Source: Thamnaconus septentrionalis (taxonomy: Eukaryota > Chordata > Actinopteri > Tetraodontiformes > Monacanthidae). Taken from it: 64,000 nt of DNA. Both the position numbers and the translations under genes were made by a program. The notes below the pieces were generated by a model that saw nothing but the letters and a program-made list of their open reading frames with translations, ran no database searches and was not told the origin of the DNA. This document shows, piece by piece, positions 35,418-47,559 of the stretch. How positions within the stretch are numbered: position 1 is the stretch's first letter; each line of letters begins with the position of its first letter. The stretch is from assembly GCA_009823395.1 (NCBI GenBank), contig CM020511.1, positions 22,411,001 through 22,475,000 of the forward strand. Direction: 5' to 3'.

Positions 35418-35683
35418 CAGATGCGGCAACAGTCTCAACAACACTCAGATATTGAGACAAATATACTCTCTATACATTCTGTACAGTAAAAAAAAACAAT
35501 AATAGTATTCTATACTAACAATGTTTCATTATATAATATTATCTGAATAATAATATTCAAGTAATATTCTCTCATTCAAACCTGAGGTCCTACTGTGCAG
35601 AAAATGTCTAGCATTTTTTCACATTAAAAACCAGACAAACCAAATACTATTCTGCTTTGCAATACACATAAATGCATAACTAC

Positions 35684-35714
<31 letters not shown>

Positions 35715-35965
35715 CTCACAGCACATTTTACTGCCGTGTGACCTCGGCCCCGTAGCCCCCAGCGGTGGTTATGTAACCGAGCCCTCTGGGATGAACTGAT
35801 TGTCTGCATCGCTGTCAAATCATTTTTGCCTTTTATTGGTGCAGAATTCTGACCACATCCCTCCAGGTCAGACTCACAGGCAGTGATGCAAGGGCCAACA
35901 AAAAAGAAAAAAAAATACTAGGGGTCCACATTTGGGTCAGAATAGGTTGACCTCTTTTTGAAGGT

Positions 35966-35972
<7 letters not shown>

Positions 35973-36010
<38 letters not shown>

Positions 36011-36040
36011 CGTGCGTGTGTGTGCGTGTGCATGTGCATG
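35973..36040. repeat. (GT)n microsatellite
   Basis: GT repeat degenerating into GTGC units. Confidence 0.97.
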
Positions 36041-36272
36041 TTATGTCTTTTTTTCCTTTCTCTTGACTGATTTTGCAATTCAAGCTGACGGAGCATCAAG
36101 TGTTGCTGCTGATGATGATGATGATGTTGCTGCTTGCAGCTGTTTGCAGCCGCTGCACCGCCACAGCCCAGGGCTGAGACAAAGAGTGCTGGTGTGAAGT
36201 GCAGACTCAAAACAGTCAACTGCATGCTTTCATTTTCTCATACGAGAAGACCTTGAAAGGAACCTGTAAATA

Positions 36273-36304
36273 AAATCTGTTATTATTATTATTATTATTA
36301 TTTA

Positions 36305-36335
<31 letters not shown>

Positions 36336-36343
36336 TATTATCA
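36273..36343. repeat. (ATT)n microsatellite, possible LINE tail
   Basis: ATT repeats preceded by CTGTAAATAAAATCTG, similar to LINE 3' ends elsewhere in the window. Confidence 0.85.
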
Positions 36344-36985
36344 TAGAATAAAATCATGCAGAAAAGGTACTTTCAGATCATACACCATACAGATTTGTGT
36401 AAATAATATTTGCCTCAACTTTCGACAGAGAGAGAGAGAGCAAGGCAGCGAGAGAGGGAGAGATAATTTGCATAAACAATAGTTACGACTCAGAACTGAA
36501 GCTGCAGACGAATCTAAAACTTTGCAAAAAAGCAAAACAATCAGCAGCTGCTGCCAGTTCATCAGCTGCTGGTCCACAACATGTCTATCCCAGTTTATTA
36601 AGGCTGTTGTCTGTGTGGGTTTTTTTTTTTTAATTATTATTTTTTTATTTTTTTATTGTTCCCTTCCACCTGTATTAATGGGTAAAAAATAGCTCACAGC
36701 AATGTAAAATATTTTGAAGCTTTAATTTCCTCAGAAATCGACCAGACTGTGGGAAATGTGTGGGCTTTTACCCTCCAGTGTGTTTTCACTAGCTGAGTTT
36801 CCACCACGGCTGACATCAAACAACACTGTCACACCTGCCTAACACACACACACACACACTCACACGCACGTACACACATACGCACTTATTCACACTAAGT
36901 AATATCAAAATACACCACAGACTGAAAGGTGCTTGAAAGGTGCCGGGGGATATTTCAGTGAGGTGACCTTTTTAATGTTGCAATG

Positions 36986-36987
<2 letters not shown>

Positions 36988-37062
<75 letters not shown>
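36988..37062. repeat. (AAT)n microsatellite
   Basis: Uninterrupted AAT repeat of about 24 units, adjacent to two hairpins at 37063-37094 and 37135-37163. Confidence 0.97.
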
Positions 37063-37163
37063 TTTGTTTCACTCAAACCACTGAGTGAAACAAAATTTGG
37101 TGATGTGACCAAGATAACCAAATGTGACTAACTTTATGTGACCAACTTAACGTTGGTCATATA
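37063..37163. repeat. Two tandem hairpins
   Basis: Hairpin 1: TTTGTTTCACTCA, 6-nt loop, exact complement (37063-37094). Hairpin 2: TATGTGACCAAC, 5-nt loop, GTTGGTCATATA (37135-37163) with one mismatch. Confidence 0.85.
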
Positions 37164-37692
37164 AACAGCACATGACATCACCAGATCTGTTCTATTCCTT
37201 TACATACACACACAGACACACACACACACACTCAAAGCTGCAGCCTCAGCAAAAAAAGGGGGGGGGCTTTAATCAGGGCTTTTGCTGTGTCAACAAGTGA
37301 AGATGCAATGAGTTGGAGCAACACTAGCGAGGGTCTAGCCTGACCACAAACAGTGGGCTAATGTGTTTCAGCCTAACTGGGATCACTAATAACTGTGCAA
37401 TGCAATAAACAGTTGTTAGCTCTCACCACACACACATACTGCTGCTTTCTGTGTTCCCTTGAACAATAAAGAAGTAAAGTGGATAAACACTCTACAGGGA
37501 GCAGGTCGGAGCTTGACTGCTTGTCTTTTCCTCTGCTGGCTGGTTTGGCTAGTGAGTGTTTCTCACTTGAGTTCCAACCGTCGCTGTTCAAAGGCCGGGG
37601 GGTCGAACAGCTCTCAGGTATTGCAGCTGCACTTCCTCACTCTTCCTGTTTGACCGCGCCGGCCTCAGCTAGCCTCCAAATGAGGCCACATC

Positions 37693-37695
37693 GTT

Positions 37696-37741
<46 letters not shown>

Positions 37742-37753
37742 GTGTGTGCGTGC
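37693..37753. repeat. (GT)n microsatellite
   Basis: GT repeat with TTT and GCG interruptions. Confidence 0.97.
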
Positions 37754-38431
37754 CACTAACATTAGAACACAGTGTTCCAGGGCCTTTGTTTTGTTGTTCC
37801 GTGCCTGTCTGGCGCGCCGCCCGTCTGCATCCTGATCCTCATTCCTCTCATTCCTGGCAGACACAAACAGCTCAGAGTGAGGAGGCTCGTGAGAAAAGAA
37901 AACACGCGGCAAAGTGATAGAAGAAGAAGAAGAAGAAGAAGAATTAAAGCATCTTATGTTCAGCTACTGCTGATGGTCGATCCTTTGGTTCTGGACTTTC
38001 AAAGAGCCAAAATTAATATGATGGCACTGCTTTAATCAATGGGGGAAAAAAAAAATTCTGGATGTCCAGAAAGCAGAATATTTAGCCCTCTGTTTGTAGC
38101 CTCCAACAGAAAAACAAAAAAACGTTTGCACTTCAGACGGCGTGGTCAGAGAGAGGTGCAAGCGCCCTTGGTGACATCACAGAGGCCTTGAGGCCTTAAC
38201 TCTGTGCGTGCGTGTATGTGTTTTGCAGCATCTCAGCTGCTACACACCCTGGCTCCTGATAGGGCAGGGACACCTGTACAGGAACCTGATTGGTCACCAG
38301 GCAGCCTATAGGCTCCTCCCCCAACCTCCTCCCAGGTTGACGTGTGTGCAACCATATTTCACAGATGTCCGCCTTCGCGTCCGCCTGCCGTGTCTTGTGA
38401 CCCTCCATCCACTGAGGATTGTGCCAAGCCT

Positions 38432-38433
38432 CA

Positions 38434-38490
<57 letters not shown>

Positions 38491-38499
38491 TCACACACA
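38432..38499. repeat. (CA)n microsatellite
   Basis: CA repeat with TACA interruptions at both ends. Confidence 0.97.
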
Positions 38500-41400
38500 A
38501 CCTCTGAGTCGCCTCACACACACATGACAGGCCCGTCACCAAGTAAATTTGCTTTGGGCGGAAGCTTCCAGTCAGCTGATGAAGGAAAATAAGATTTATA
38601 AAAATGAGCCGGAGAGCAAACAGGCAGCCGCCGGCCTGCAGCAATCAGCTTATCTTGAAGTCTGCTCCATTTTTAACGGCCGCAGAAAATAAAAAGGATG
38701 CGGTGAATTTCTGGTGATGGGGTCAGAGCGCAACAGGAAGTGGAGCGCAGAAGTAGATCCCAAATCTAGAAAGACAGAGATGATGCAAAGTTGTCCACTT
38801 CCCGTTGTCGCTGCTGCTACTGCTGCTCAATTATCTCGAGCCTGAAGTGACTCAGAAGACCCCAGAGTGAATAATGGACTGAGTCACTGCCCAGCACTTC
38901 ACCGAAGGAGTCTGAACGGCTCCAACTCAGCTGAGTCATGGTGAACCGTGGAGGCGAATGGGGGGCAAAGCTCATCAGGATGACGATCAGAACAACTCAA
39001 GAAGGTTAACGTGAAAAGTCTCTGATTTCGCTTCCTCTCCAGCTGCTCGGTGCATAAAACACACACAGTCCGAATCTCTGAACGAACTGAATCCTTCTCA
39101 ACTTGACGGGTCAGTTTGTCAGAGGAAGCTTCAGCCTTTTTTTTTTCCCATACCAGCATTTTTAACGCACCTTCCCACTGCAGACCAGAACTGCATCATT
39201 GCCATTTAACCTTGTGACCATGTGACCATGTGATGTGATGTTGTGCCTCCTCACTCTGAGCAGAAGAGCTGCAGGACAAACGGGCCTTTGTCTCGCTCGG
39301 CTTCGACGTCAAACTTGTTTTTTCCCGTTTGCATCGTTTCTTGGAGCGGTTCGGGGCAGCCTTGAGGTGAAGTGTGCACATTCCCAGAACCGTCTGTGTG
39401 TGTGTGTGTGTGTGAGGGGGTGGGGGCGTTTAAAAAGCACCATGATTCTGCTTTAAGATGATCGAGGCCAGCAAGGAAAATAAAAAGATTTACAGCTGCT
39501 TTTTATTTTTATTATTGGTGCAGTAAAAGAGTTAAATAGTCTCCCAGATGTGGTCTCAGAGTGGCTGACAGTTCAGTTCCATCAGGCTGCAGACGTGGCA
39601 AAACGCTGCTTCTTCTACCGTCTGCAGGCTGCTGTGCACAGAAAACCTTCTTGTCCGAAGAGTGAAATTTCACTTTCAGTGTTTCTTCTTCTTTAGCTGC
39701 AACAAACCATCAGGCCTTTGTCAATCTACTCTTAAAACTTTAATGACATTATCATTTTTAATGGAATTTGCAGCTGAAACAAAATGACTTGCATCAGAAT
39801 TTTAAGGTGAAAATCTTTAAATGCACTGTTTTAATTTTTTCACGTATTTCCAGATCTTTCTTCATCATCCAGAACTCCTGTGCAGCAGCCTCACTCTTCA
39901 CCCCTTTCTATTATTTATTCAAAACCAAACAAACAAAAACACTCCCTAGACCTGAAAATAACACGACGCTCTTCGGCTTGGCAGAGTCGCAGCTTATTTT
40001 TAGAGGCTCCACGACACTTAAACAGTATAATTCAAACAAAACTGGCCCCAAACATCCGAGTGATTCACGGCTTGTTTCCTCGGTTCATCTGGTTCCTTGT
40101 GGCAGAGAGTCAGAACACCTGGTGACGTGGTCCCCCTCCCTCCCTCCCTAACTGACCATCTCACTCTGCTCAGACCTTCACACTCACGTATGGCTGGGTT
40201 GCAGGAATCTCAACCGCAGCCGAGTCTCTTATCATCACCAGGTGATGTGGTGCGTGAAACCCGGAGTCGGAGCGAAAACGGTGACTGTTCCTTTAAGAGC
40301 GTGGGCGTGCGACAGCGAGAAAGCAAGAAAGAATGTGTGGGCTTAGGGCTCTGAAAACAGACATACGCAGCAGCAGCAGCAGAGAATTTCCCCTTGTCCA
40401 CAGCAAAATTGGAAGGCGGTGGAGGTGGGTGGTGGCTTCAAAGTTCATCTTCAAAAAAACACAGAGCTGAAGGTGTGCGGTTTTCGTTTGCAGCCTAAAG
40501 GGAAAAAACTGTGATGAATATGAAAACTCTGCTTCTGACTGGCTGCGGCTGGAGGAAGTGAAAGAGAGACTTGGACCGACTCACTGACTTCACGACATTC
40601 AGCTCAGTGAATCGTTCAAGAACGGGGGGCCTGGTTCTCTTTCTCAGTCTGCTTCTCTGACGACGGCTAGATTGGAAACAGGTTCCCCAGGACCTCCACC
40701 CTTCCTCCCTCCCCTCCCTGCTCACCCCCTTCCTTCCTCCTCCAGAGGCCCTCCACAGCTCCGCTCTGCCCTTCTTTTCTCTTAGGCTCCTTGTTTTCTC
40801 CTCCTCCTCCTCCTGCCGGCCTAACTTTGGCTGCCTGCACATCCAGTCATGCCAGACTGTGTCTCAGATCACGGCCCCGCCGCTGCTCATTCACATGAGC
40901 TTCTGGCGTGCATGCGTGCGTGCACATGAGTGGCCGAGCTGGCCAGGTGAAGTTTCCGGAGGGGAAACGGAAGAGTGTTTTTGTTTTTTTTCTTTTCCAG
41001 GAACTTCACCCCTTGAAACTTCCTCCTCCTGCGATCCGTCAGAGGAGGAAGGACGACGATGACATCGATGATGACGATGATAATCGGCTTGTGTGTTTTG
41101 TTCACTGTTCAGGGGTAAAACATTTTTTGGAGGAAACAGAGGGAAGAGTGAAGTATTGTGAAAAGATGCTGATGTGCGTCAGGTGTTGAACTGGTCCCAA
41201 CAGGAAACACAATCCTCAATACTGAAAAGTTCCCCCCTCCATCATGATGAGGCAACAACATCCATCCCTTCATTATTCTATTGCTTCCTTACCCATGTAG
41301 TTCATCCATCCATCCATCTGTCCATCCATCTGCAGAACTTTACCAGCCATCATCTATAATCTGTCATCCATCTTTCCTTCTTTTCTGTATCCATTTAGAA

Positions 41401-41602
41401 CTCTTATTTGATAAGTTAAATATCTTTTCTCGAGTGGCGGAGAACCTGAGCGGTGGAAGCCTTTTCTGGCCCTGTGGGTCTTCTGTTCACCCTGAGCCTG
41501 CAGCAGCAACAGGTGTGAGACTCAGGTCCAGCTGAAGCTGAGCAGGCACTTTGATCGCAGAGCCGACAGCCTGAGAACCAAACTTATCTCCAATACCTCA
41601 GT

Positions 41603-41626
41603 GTGTGTGTTTGTGAATGTGTGTGC

Positions 41627-41714
<88 letters not shown>
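41603..41714. repeat. (GT)n microsatellite
   Basis: Among the longest dinucleotide tracts in the window; about 40 uninterrupted GT units from 41632. Confidence 0.98.
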
Positions 41715-41715
<1 letters not shown>

Positions 41716-42401
41716 AGTACGTCATGCGAGGCTGTTCCCACAGAAAAGATTGTCGCCAATGGTCTCACGCGGATCAGGTTTCTCCTCCAAAACCCGACAC
41801 GGTTTCACCCACTTCCTCCAGTTAGACGGCCAAACTGGGAGGCCTGAGGGGGCAGTCGCACAACACAACAACAACAACAACAACAACAACACAACGACAA
41901 CAATGCATTGAGTTACTGGGTCAGTGAGCTTTGGGCATTTTATTGGCCAAAAAGAAATGAAATTAAAATAAATTTAAATGAAATAAATTTAAAAACGACT
42001 CCAAGCTGCTGGTGCGACTTTTTGCAATGAACAAAAACAACAACAACAACAAGGTGATGTCATCTAGCATGTGACGGCTGCTGGTTTGAACAGTCTGCAG
42101 AAAAGTGAACTGTGGCAACACGCGGATGCTGACAAGTGCCTGAGCAAAAAAAACAAAAAACCCAAAAGAGCCAAGAAATGGAATGCAAGTGTTTGCTGCT
42201 TCACGGTGCAGTTCACCAGCACAGCAACACAGCAACACAACAACACAACGCTTGATTAACTGCAAACAGTGGATCACACACACTCAAAGTCAAACGCCGG
42301 CGAAGTCGGAGGTCAGATAACCAATCAGAGGGTTTATGGGAGAACATGAGGACATCACAGCGGAGGAGGAGGAAGTGGGGAGAACAAATTGGCACGGGCC
42401 A

Positions 42402-42440
<39 letters not shown>

Positions 42441-42441
42441 A
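42402..42441. repeat. (CAA)n microsatellite
   Basis: About 13 CAA units; a second CAA run is at 41860-41900. Confidence 0.97.
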
Positions 42442-43482
42442 ACAGGCGACAAGCTCTGAAATCTGACTCTAGTCACCAGTCAGTCAGTCAGTCAGGTCCA
42501 CATTTAGTTCTCGCTATCAACTTGCTAAATAGTTCCGGCGACCAAAGTCTCAACACTTGTTCCTGCTCATAAAGTTTAAAAATAGAACAAACAGACGGGG
42601 CTGTTGGAGGGTGATGTAGTCATTTCCGCTGCTATTAAGCCCCTGTGTGTGTGTGTGTGTGGGTGTGTGTGTGTGTGCGTCACGAGCGAGATTCTGTTTA
42701 TAGCCAACAGCCCAACATGACCTGGACCTGGACTTTAAGTTCTGAGATTTGCGACTGTGAGTGGATCTCATACTGAATAAGCTCAAAATGGAGCTGAAAC
42801 TCCTTTTGAAAAGTGTAACAGCTGTTAGAAATAAAAGAGGCTCAACTGACTAATTCATTTGAAAGTTTTTCCACTGTGTTCTGCCAATCTTTACACCTAT
42901 ATTAGTTTCTGATCTAATATAAACCCTCTCTGGATGGCCAGAATTAGCAGCATAATTAGCCCTCCGTTGCTAAAACTCATGCTGCCTCAAATAACAGCAG
43001 GAACAGTCAGCCAGTCATGTGACGCTTCTTCCCGCTCCATTTCAGGACACATAGTCCTCCGAGGCTTTTTTAATGCTGTTGACACATGCAGACAAGTGGA
43101 TTTCCGAGCTCTTGGCAACTCCCGTTCTCCAAACACAGGCGTCCTCAGCCAGAACTTACTGACAGAGAGAGGATCAGTCGGGATCACAGAGAGCGAGACC
43201 CAATTTATTGCGCTTCGATGTGAAGTCAACGAACTTGTGCTTCCAACATTAGGAACATTGGGAACCTGCCCCTGTTGGTTTTTGCTTTTTTGAGTAAACA
43301 AGCTAAATGGCAAAACAACATTTAGTTTCACTGCTGCAAAAACACATGACTGACTGACTGGCAAACTGACTAACTGACCAAATAGACCAAAATAGCATCA
43401 TGTCATGTGGAAAATCACATCGCCGATACACATTTTTGGACCAGAATGCAGGAAGAAGAGTGATGCCAAATACCTGCTACAC

Positions 43483-43551
43483 CTCATTGTCATCATCATC
43501 ACTGCTGGGGCCTTCATCATCCTCACTTCCTCCACGCTGGTACAGGAAGCG
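43483..43551 (-). other. Exon-like segment of unknown gene (candidate only)
   Basis: On the minus strand a good 3' splice site (TTTGTTTTCTACAG) ends at 43552 and is followed by 69 open bases encoding an acidic, Ser/Asp-rich peptide (begins RFLYQRGGSEDDEG). After GAG at 43483 comes GTGTAG: either a weak donor, or Val plus a stop codon giving a protein C-terminus. Nine bases further CAG/GTATTT would be a stronger donor. The composition resembles casein-kinase-type acidic tails. I could not identify the gene and found no convincing neighbouring exon, so this may be chance. Confidence 0.25.
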
Positions 43552-44617
43552 CTGTAGAAAACAAACAAACAATCAATACCTCAGAAAGCAGGCTTATAGT
43601 TGGAGGAGGAGGCAGGCAGACCTTAATAATCGCCTGATTGTTTTTATTGCTGTTATTTCTAGTGCAGAGCTTTAATTTCAAGCCCCAGCCTGTGGTGGAA
43701 CAAAGGCAGAATCACGACAAACAGCAGCGAGTGTAGCTGTGCAACACAACCTGCATGTTTCAGCAGCTGGAGGGACTTTTTTTTTTTCATCAGAGCTCAT
43801 TAAATACACATGAGCTCCTCAGACGCACCTGGACAGGGGACGGGAACTCTCACACACTCACAAAACAAACAAACAAACAAAAAAAAAAAAAAATAATAAA
43901 ATGGCTCTATGAGGTTGAAATCCTGCTTTACAACGTCTTTTCAAAGCACCAACAGATCCAGAAGGTTTTTGAGGAAACGAGGCCAAACGCTGATATGCAC
44001 AGAACACAAAAGAGCTGATAGGCTGCTGATTAACTGATCTGAACAACTTTGACTTGGACACACCCACCAGTGGCCGCTGGTTAATCTGTCAGCTGAGATA
44101 AGATATCACTTCCGCTTTAAAAAACTCTCAGGTGCTGTCCAGTCACCTGCCGCCTCCCTGCACCATCCCACACCTACCCCCGCAACCTGCCGGGGAATTA
44201 CTTTAGCTGAAGAAAAGTACCTCAAGGGGACAGCTGTTTGTAGCTTTATGCAAAAATGTCTGTGTTGGTTGGTCAAGACTTCAGACAACTTGCTCAACCG
44301 GCCAATCATTTGCAGTGCCCTCTGAGGCAGCTTATCAGCTAGAGATCCTCACCCCTTCCCCCACTGATACAAGAAAATAAATCATTGATCGTTGTTTGCT
44401 GTCTTAAAAAAAAGGCCTTAATAGTCTGAAGTGATAAGCAAATTCTGATACCAGAATTCAAAACTGGGACTTCAACTGCTTTTATCTACATTCACAGACT
44501 CACACTGGATTCACACTGGATTCACATTGGATTTACTTTCCAGTGCTTCTCTACTGGTAAGCAGCATCAGACTGGCTCCACTTCTCATGCAGCGTATGCT
44601 CAAACACACACGGCCGT

Positions 44618-44633
44618 GTGACGTCACAAAGGG
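44618..44633. promoter_or_regulatory. CRE-containing 16-mer, copy 1
   Basis: GTGACGTCACAAAGGG includes the full palindromic cAMP-response element TGACGTCA. The identical 16-mer recurs at 46191-46206. Function is inferred from the motif only. Confidence 0.35.
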
Positions 44634-45276
44634 CTCCGATAACTCCTGCGCCAGGTGAATGACCAGACGTTTTTGAGAAGATAAACAACGACAAGAACTA
44701 CATCAAAATTCCTCCAGCTTTGTTACTGAAGTCGTTGCTGTTGTTAAAAAGCTCTTCAAACACGATGGCGAGCAGCTAAACCTCTTTTCTGGCTGGAGGA
44801 GGAACTTTGATTGAATTCCGGTACGGCGGGATTTACAGCCCTGACACGCAGGATTAGGCGGCAGCCGCCAGTGCGAGCTGGAAATACCACAAATATGTGT
44901 GGTAATTCTAAAATTCCATGTGAAGAGCGAAGGGTTTTTTGTTTTGTTTTGTTTTTATGTGGGGGTGATGGTGGTGGTGGTGGTGATTTCGGCCTGAAAA
45001 GATGGTTTGTGCGATGTGTTGAGTAACCTGCTCATTGTCTGGAGGGCCGTCTCTTTTGTTTCTCCATTTATCAGCACTAGTTCATACTTTATTTTGTCTG
45101 CGCCGCCGTAATCCCCACCTCATCACCCCACCCCCCGCTATCGCCATCCATGGGGGAGGATGAGAGAATGCAGCTCTGACCCAAATTCAAAGAAACAAGG
45201 AGCCGAGGGAGACAAAACAACAGCAAAAGATTAGAGAAGAAGAAAAAAAAATCTCCCTAATTAAATGTTTGTTTGT

Positions 45277-45320
45277 CTTTCTTCTTCTTCTTCTTCTTCT
45301 TCTTCTTCTTCTTCTTCTTC
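45277..45320. repeat. (CTT)n microsatellite
   Basis: About 14 CTT units. Confidence 0.97.
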
Positions 45321-46190
45321 GAACGTTCTCATATGTCCCTTCGCTCAGTGGTTCAAAAGGTGGCAGCAGAAAATCCCTTCGAGGTGAAAACAGTCATTTC
45401 ACCTGCTCACCCAAAACATCCATCAGCCTCGACAGAGGTCGTCATTACGGTCCTGCAGATTACAGCCACACACCGTGATGACTGTTTTCTCTCGGCCGCT
45501 GCTGACGTGCCCTAGAGCCAGCCTCCCAGTTCCCCTCGCCGGCCAGGCCTGCCTGCCCGCCATCTGATTGGCTGTCTGGGTGACTGCCTGCGCAAGTGCC
45601 AGAGTGAGGCAACTGTTCCTGGAAATGACTCGGTCGGAAAAAAAAAAATGACATACAAAAAAAATAAAAACACACAGAGTACCTGGCTGCAACGTGTCGA
45701 CACGTCCGTGTATCATTGCGACACGTCTCTTTCGGTTTAGAGCAAGGCTTTGGTGCTAAAGTTACACCGTCCATGGCGAAGAGGACAAAAAACAAGTGTG
45801 GAAACGACAAAATGAAACTGTATTTTTATGTTCCTGTCTGACCCGCAAAAAGGTCCATACTTGTGTTTGTCTGACAGAATTTGCGGATATTTTTTGGGGC
45901 CACATGAAAAAAAAAGGTAGACAGCCAAATTGCAACACACAAAGTTTATTTTGCAATTTTACTTTTTTCAGGACTGCACACACACACACACAAAACCCAA
46001 CAACCTCACAGTTCACATTCTGTCACACCATCAACTGCCTCAAATCTCTCTTAGCCCTGTGTTTTCAGCTTTGCAGCTTGAACATTATGCTTCTCGGGAC
46101 CTGCCACAAATTCAGAAGGGGAAAACAAGAAGAAGCAGGTCTCTGAGGGGCGGAGCCAACACCTGGTGTAGAGAAAGAGGAGAGCCTTTT

Positions 46191-46206
46191 GTGACGTCAC
46201 AAAGGG
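46191..46206. promoter_or_regulatory. CRE-containing 16-mer, copy 2
   Basis: Same 16-mer as at 44618, here preceded within 45 bases by GGGGCGGAGCC (GC box-like) and CACCTGGTG (E-box). Confidence 0.35.
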
Positions 46207-46974
46207 AAGATTTTCTGCTGAAGTTAGTTACACAAAATGTTATTTTCTTTCTCTTTGAAATTGACATCTTACTGTTTGCCTTTAACTGGTGCTGAGGCCA
46301 ACTGCTGCTGCTGCTTGTGACATCATAGCTGTCAAAGCAAAATAGAAAATATTCAGAATTTCCACTTTTTCACTTTTTCAACTTTGGTTCTATATTGAAG
46401 GAAACAAGCTGTCGGCACCAATCACATTGAATCACAAGGCGAGCAAAAAAAAAAAAGAGAGATTTTTTTTCCATTTGCACCAACACTAGTTGCCCTTGAA
46501 GTACATCGGCGGTGGCGCTGACGGAATCAATGTTTTTCGACCCTGTTTGGAAGTGAGATCACACAAAGAGCTGGAAATATGTTGTGCATATGACTCCCTC
46601 AAGATCAAGTTAATCTTTTAAGGTGCTTCTGGCCCAAATTTTCTGTAGATGCAGAGAAAACAAAGCCACTGAGCAAACACCTTAGTGACAGTTGCACAAA
46701 CAAGGTTTATGAGTTCAGAGGCAAAACGAGTTGTGGATCAGCTGCTACGAAGAAAAAAAAATCAAAATTTGCATGTTGAAACGTCAAACAAAAGTCAAAC
46801 ACTGGCTGGGGACAGACAGTTCTGTTCTGACAGTCAGTAGGATGACAACAATAACATCCGATTGTGTAATTAGACCGAGTCAGTCACAGGGTACGGCCAT
46901 GTTCCACTCATCCTCACTAGAACAGAAACTATCAATCAATCATCCATCTACAACAGATTAACCCAAAGTAAATT

Positions 46975-47100
46975 CATTCATTCATCTTCTATACCCGCTT
47001 ATTCCTGTTCAGGGTCACGGGGGTCTGCTGGAGCCTATCCCAGCTGTCTTAGGGCGAAGGCAGGGTACACCCTGGACAAGTCGCCAGTTCATCGCAGGGC
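46975..47100 (-). repeat. SINE-like repeat, copy 3, with 13-bp target duplication
   Basis: Perfect flanking repeat CCCAAAGTAAATT (46962-46974 and 47101-47113). Tail on the left, so minus strand. Length and 5' limit match copy 2 (6503-6627). Confidence 0.92.
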
Positions 47101-47559
47101 CCCAAAGTAAATTGGAAGTCAGCCAAAAACCTGCATTCTGTCACTTGGTCAGCAGGGGCCGCCAAAGTTGGTTGCAACACGCCTTAATATGACTGGGAGG
47201 CAAGTACTAAATTCACAAACGGTTCACATTTTTTTTTTAGTCTTTGCTCAAAATTGGTGAGAGAAAAACACAGTTTCCTTTTAGTCCAAGTAAAAATGTT
47301 AATAAGGTTGTGGGGGTGTCGCGACCGTTTAGTGGCAAGTTGTGTTAAAATGTTGGGGACCACACACAGTACTTTCACCATAACATCCAAATAAAGAGTC
47401 TTCCAGTTTCAAGATGAACGGAAGGCTCAAGGTGGCGCTGACCTCCAGGCTTCAGAGCAAGCATCATCTTTGGAATGAGGTTTGCAGCCTTGACGTCTGA
47501 CATGCGGTTCTAAATCCAAAACCTACTCGTACATTTGGCTGCCTGAAAGTGCCAAAATA

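Larger units (their letters stand above)
35421..43482. other. Noncoding, microsatellite-rich interval
   Basis: Eight kilobases with no supportable exon. Content is mostly unique-looking DNA plus simple repeats: poly(T) 35684-35707, GT 35973-36040, ATT 36273-36343, AAT 36988-37062, GT 37693-37753, GAA 37920-37943, CA 38432-38499, GT 41603-41714, CAA 41860-41900 and 42402-42441, GT 42643-42679. A pyrimidine-rich stretch with TCC repeats lies at about 40680-40825. Open stretches across the CA/GT runs encode only Thr-His or Cys-Val repeats. Confidence 0.5.
43552..46974. other. Unassigned noncoding sequence
   Basis: No other exon recognised. Contains a (CTT)n run at 45277-45320 and two copies of a CRE-containing word listed separately. 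Confidence 0.45.

Noticed and set aside
40495..40842. Minus-strand Lys/Glu/Arg-rich open stretch
   Set aside because: It is the antisense of a pyrimidine-rich low-complexity tract (CTCC repeats); no domain.
41617..41847. Open stretches across GT/CA repeats encoding Cys-Val or Thr-His runs (also at 63161, 38208, 11167 and others)
   Set aside because: Dinucleotide repeats are open in several frames by their nature; no coding evidence.
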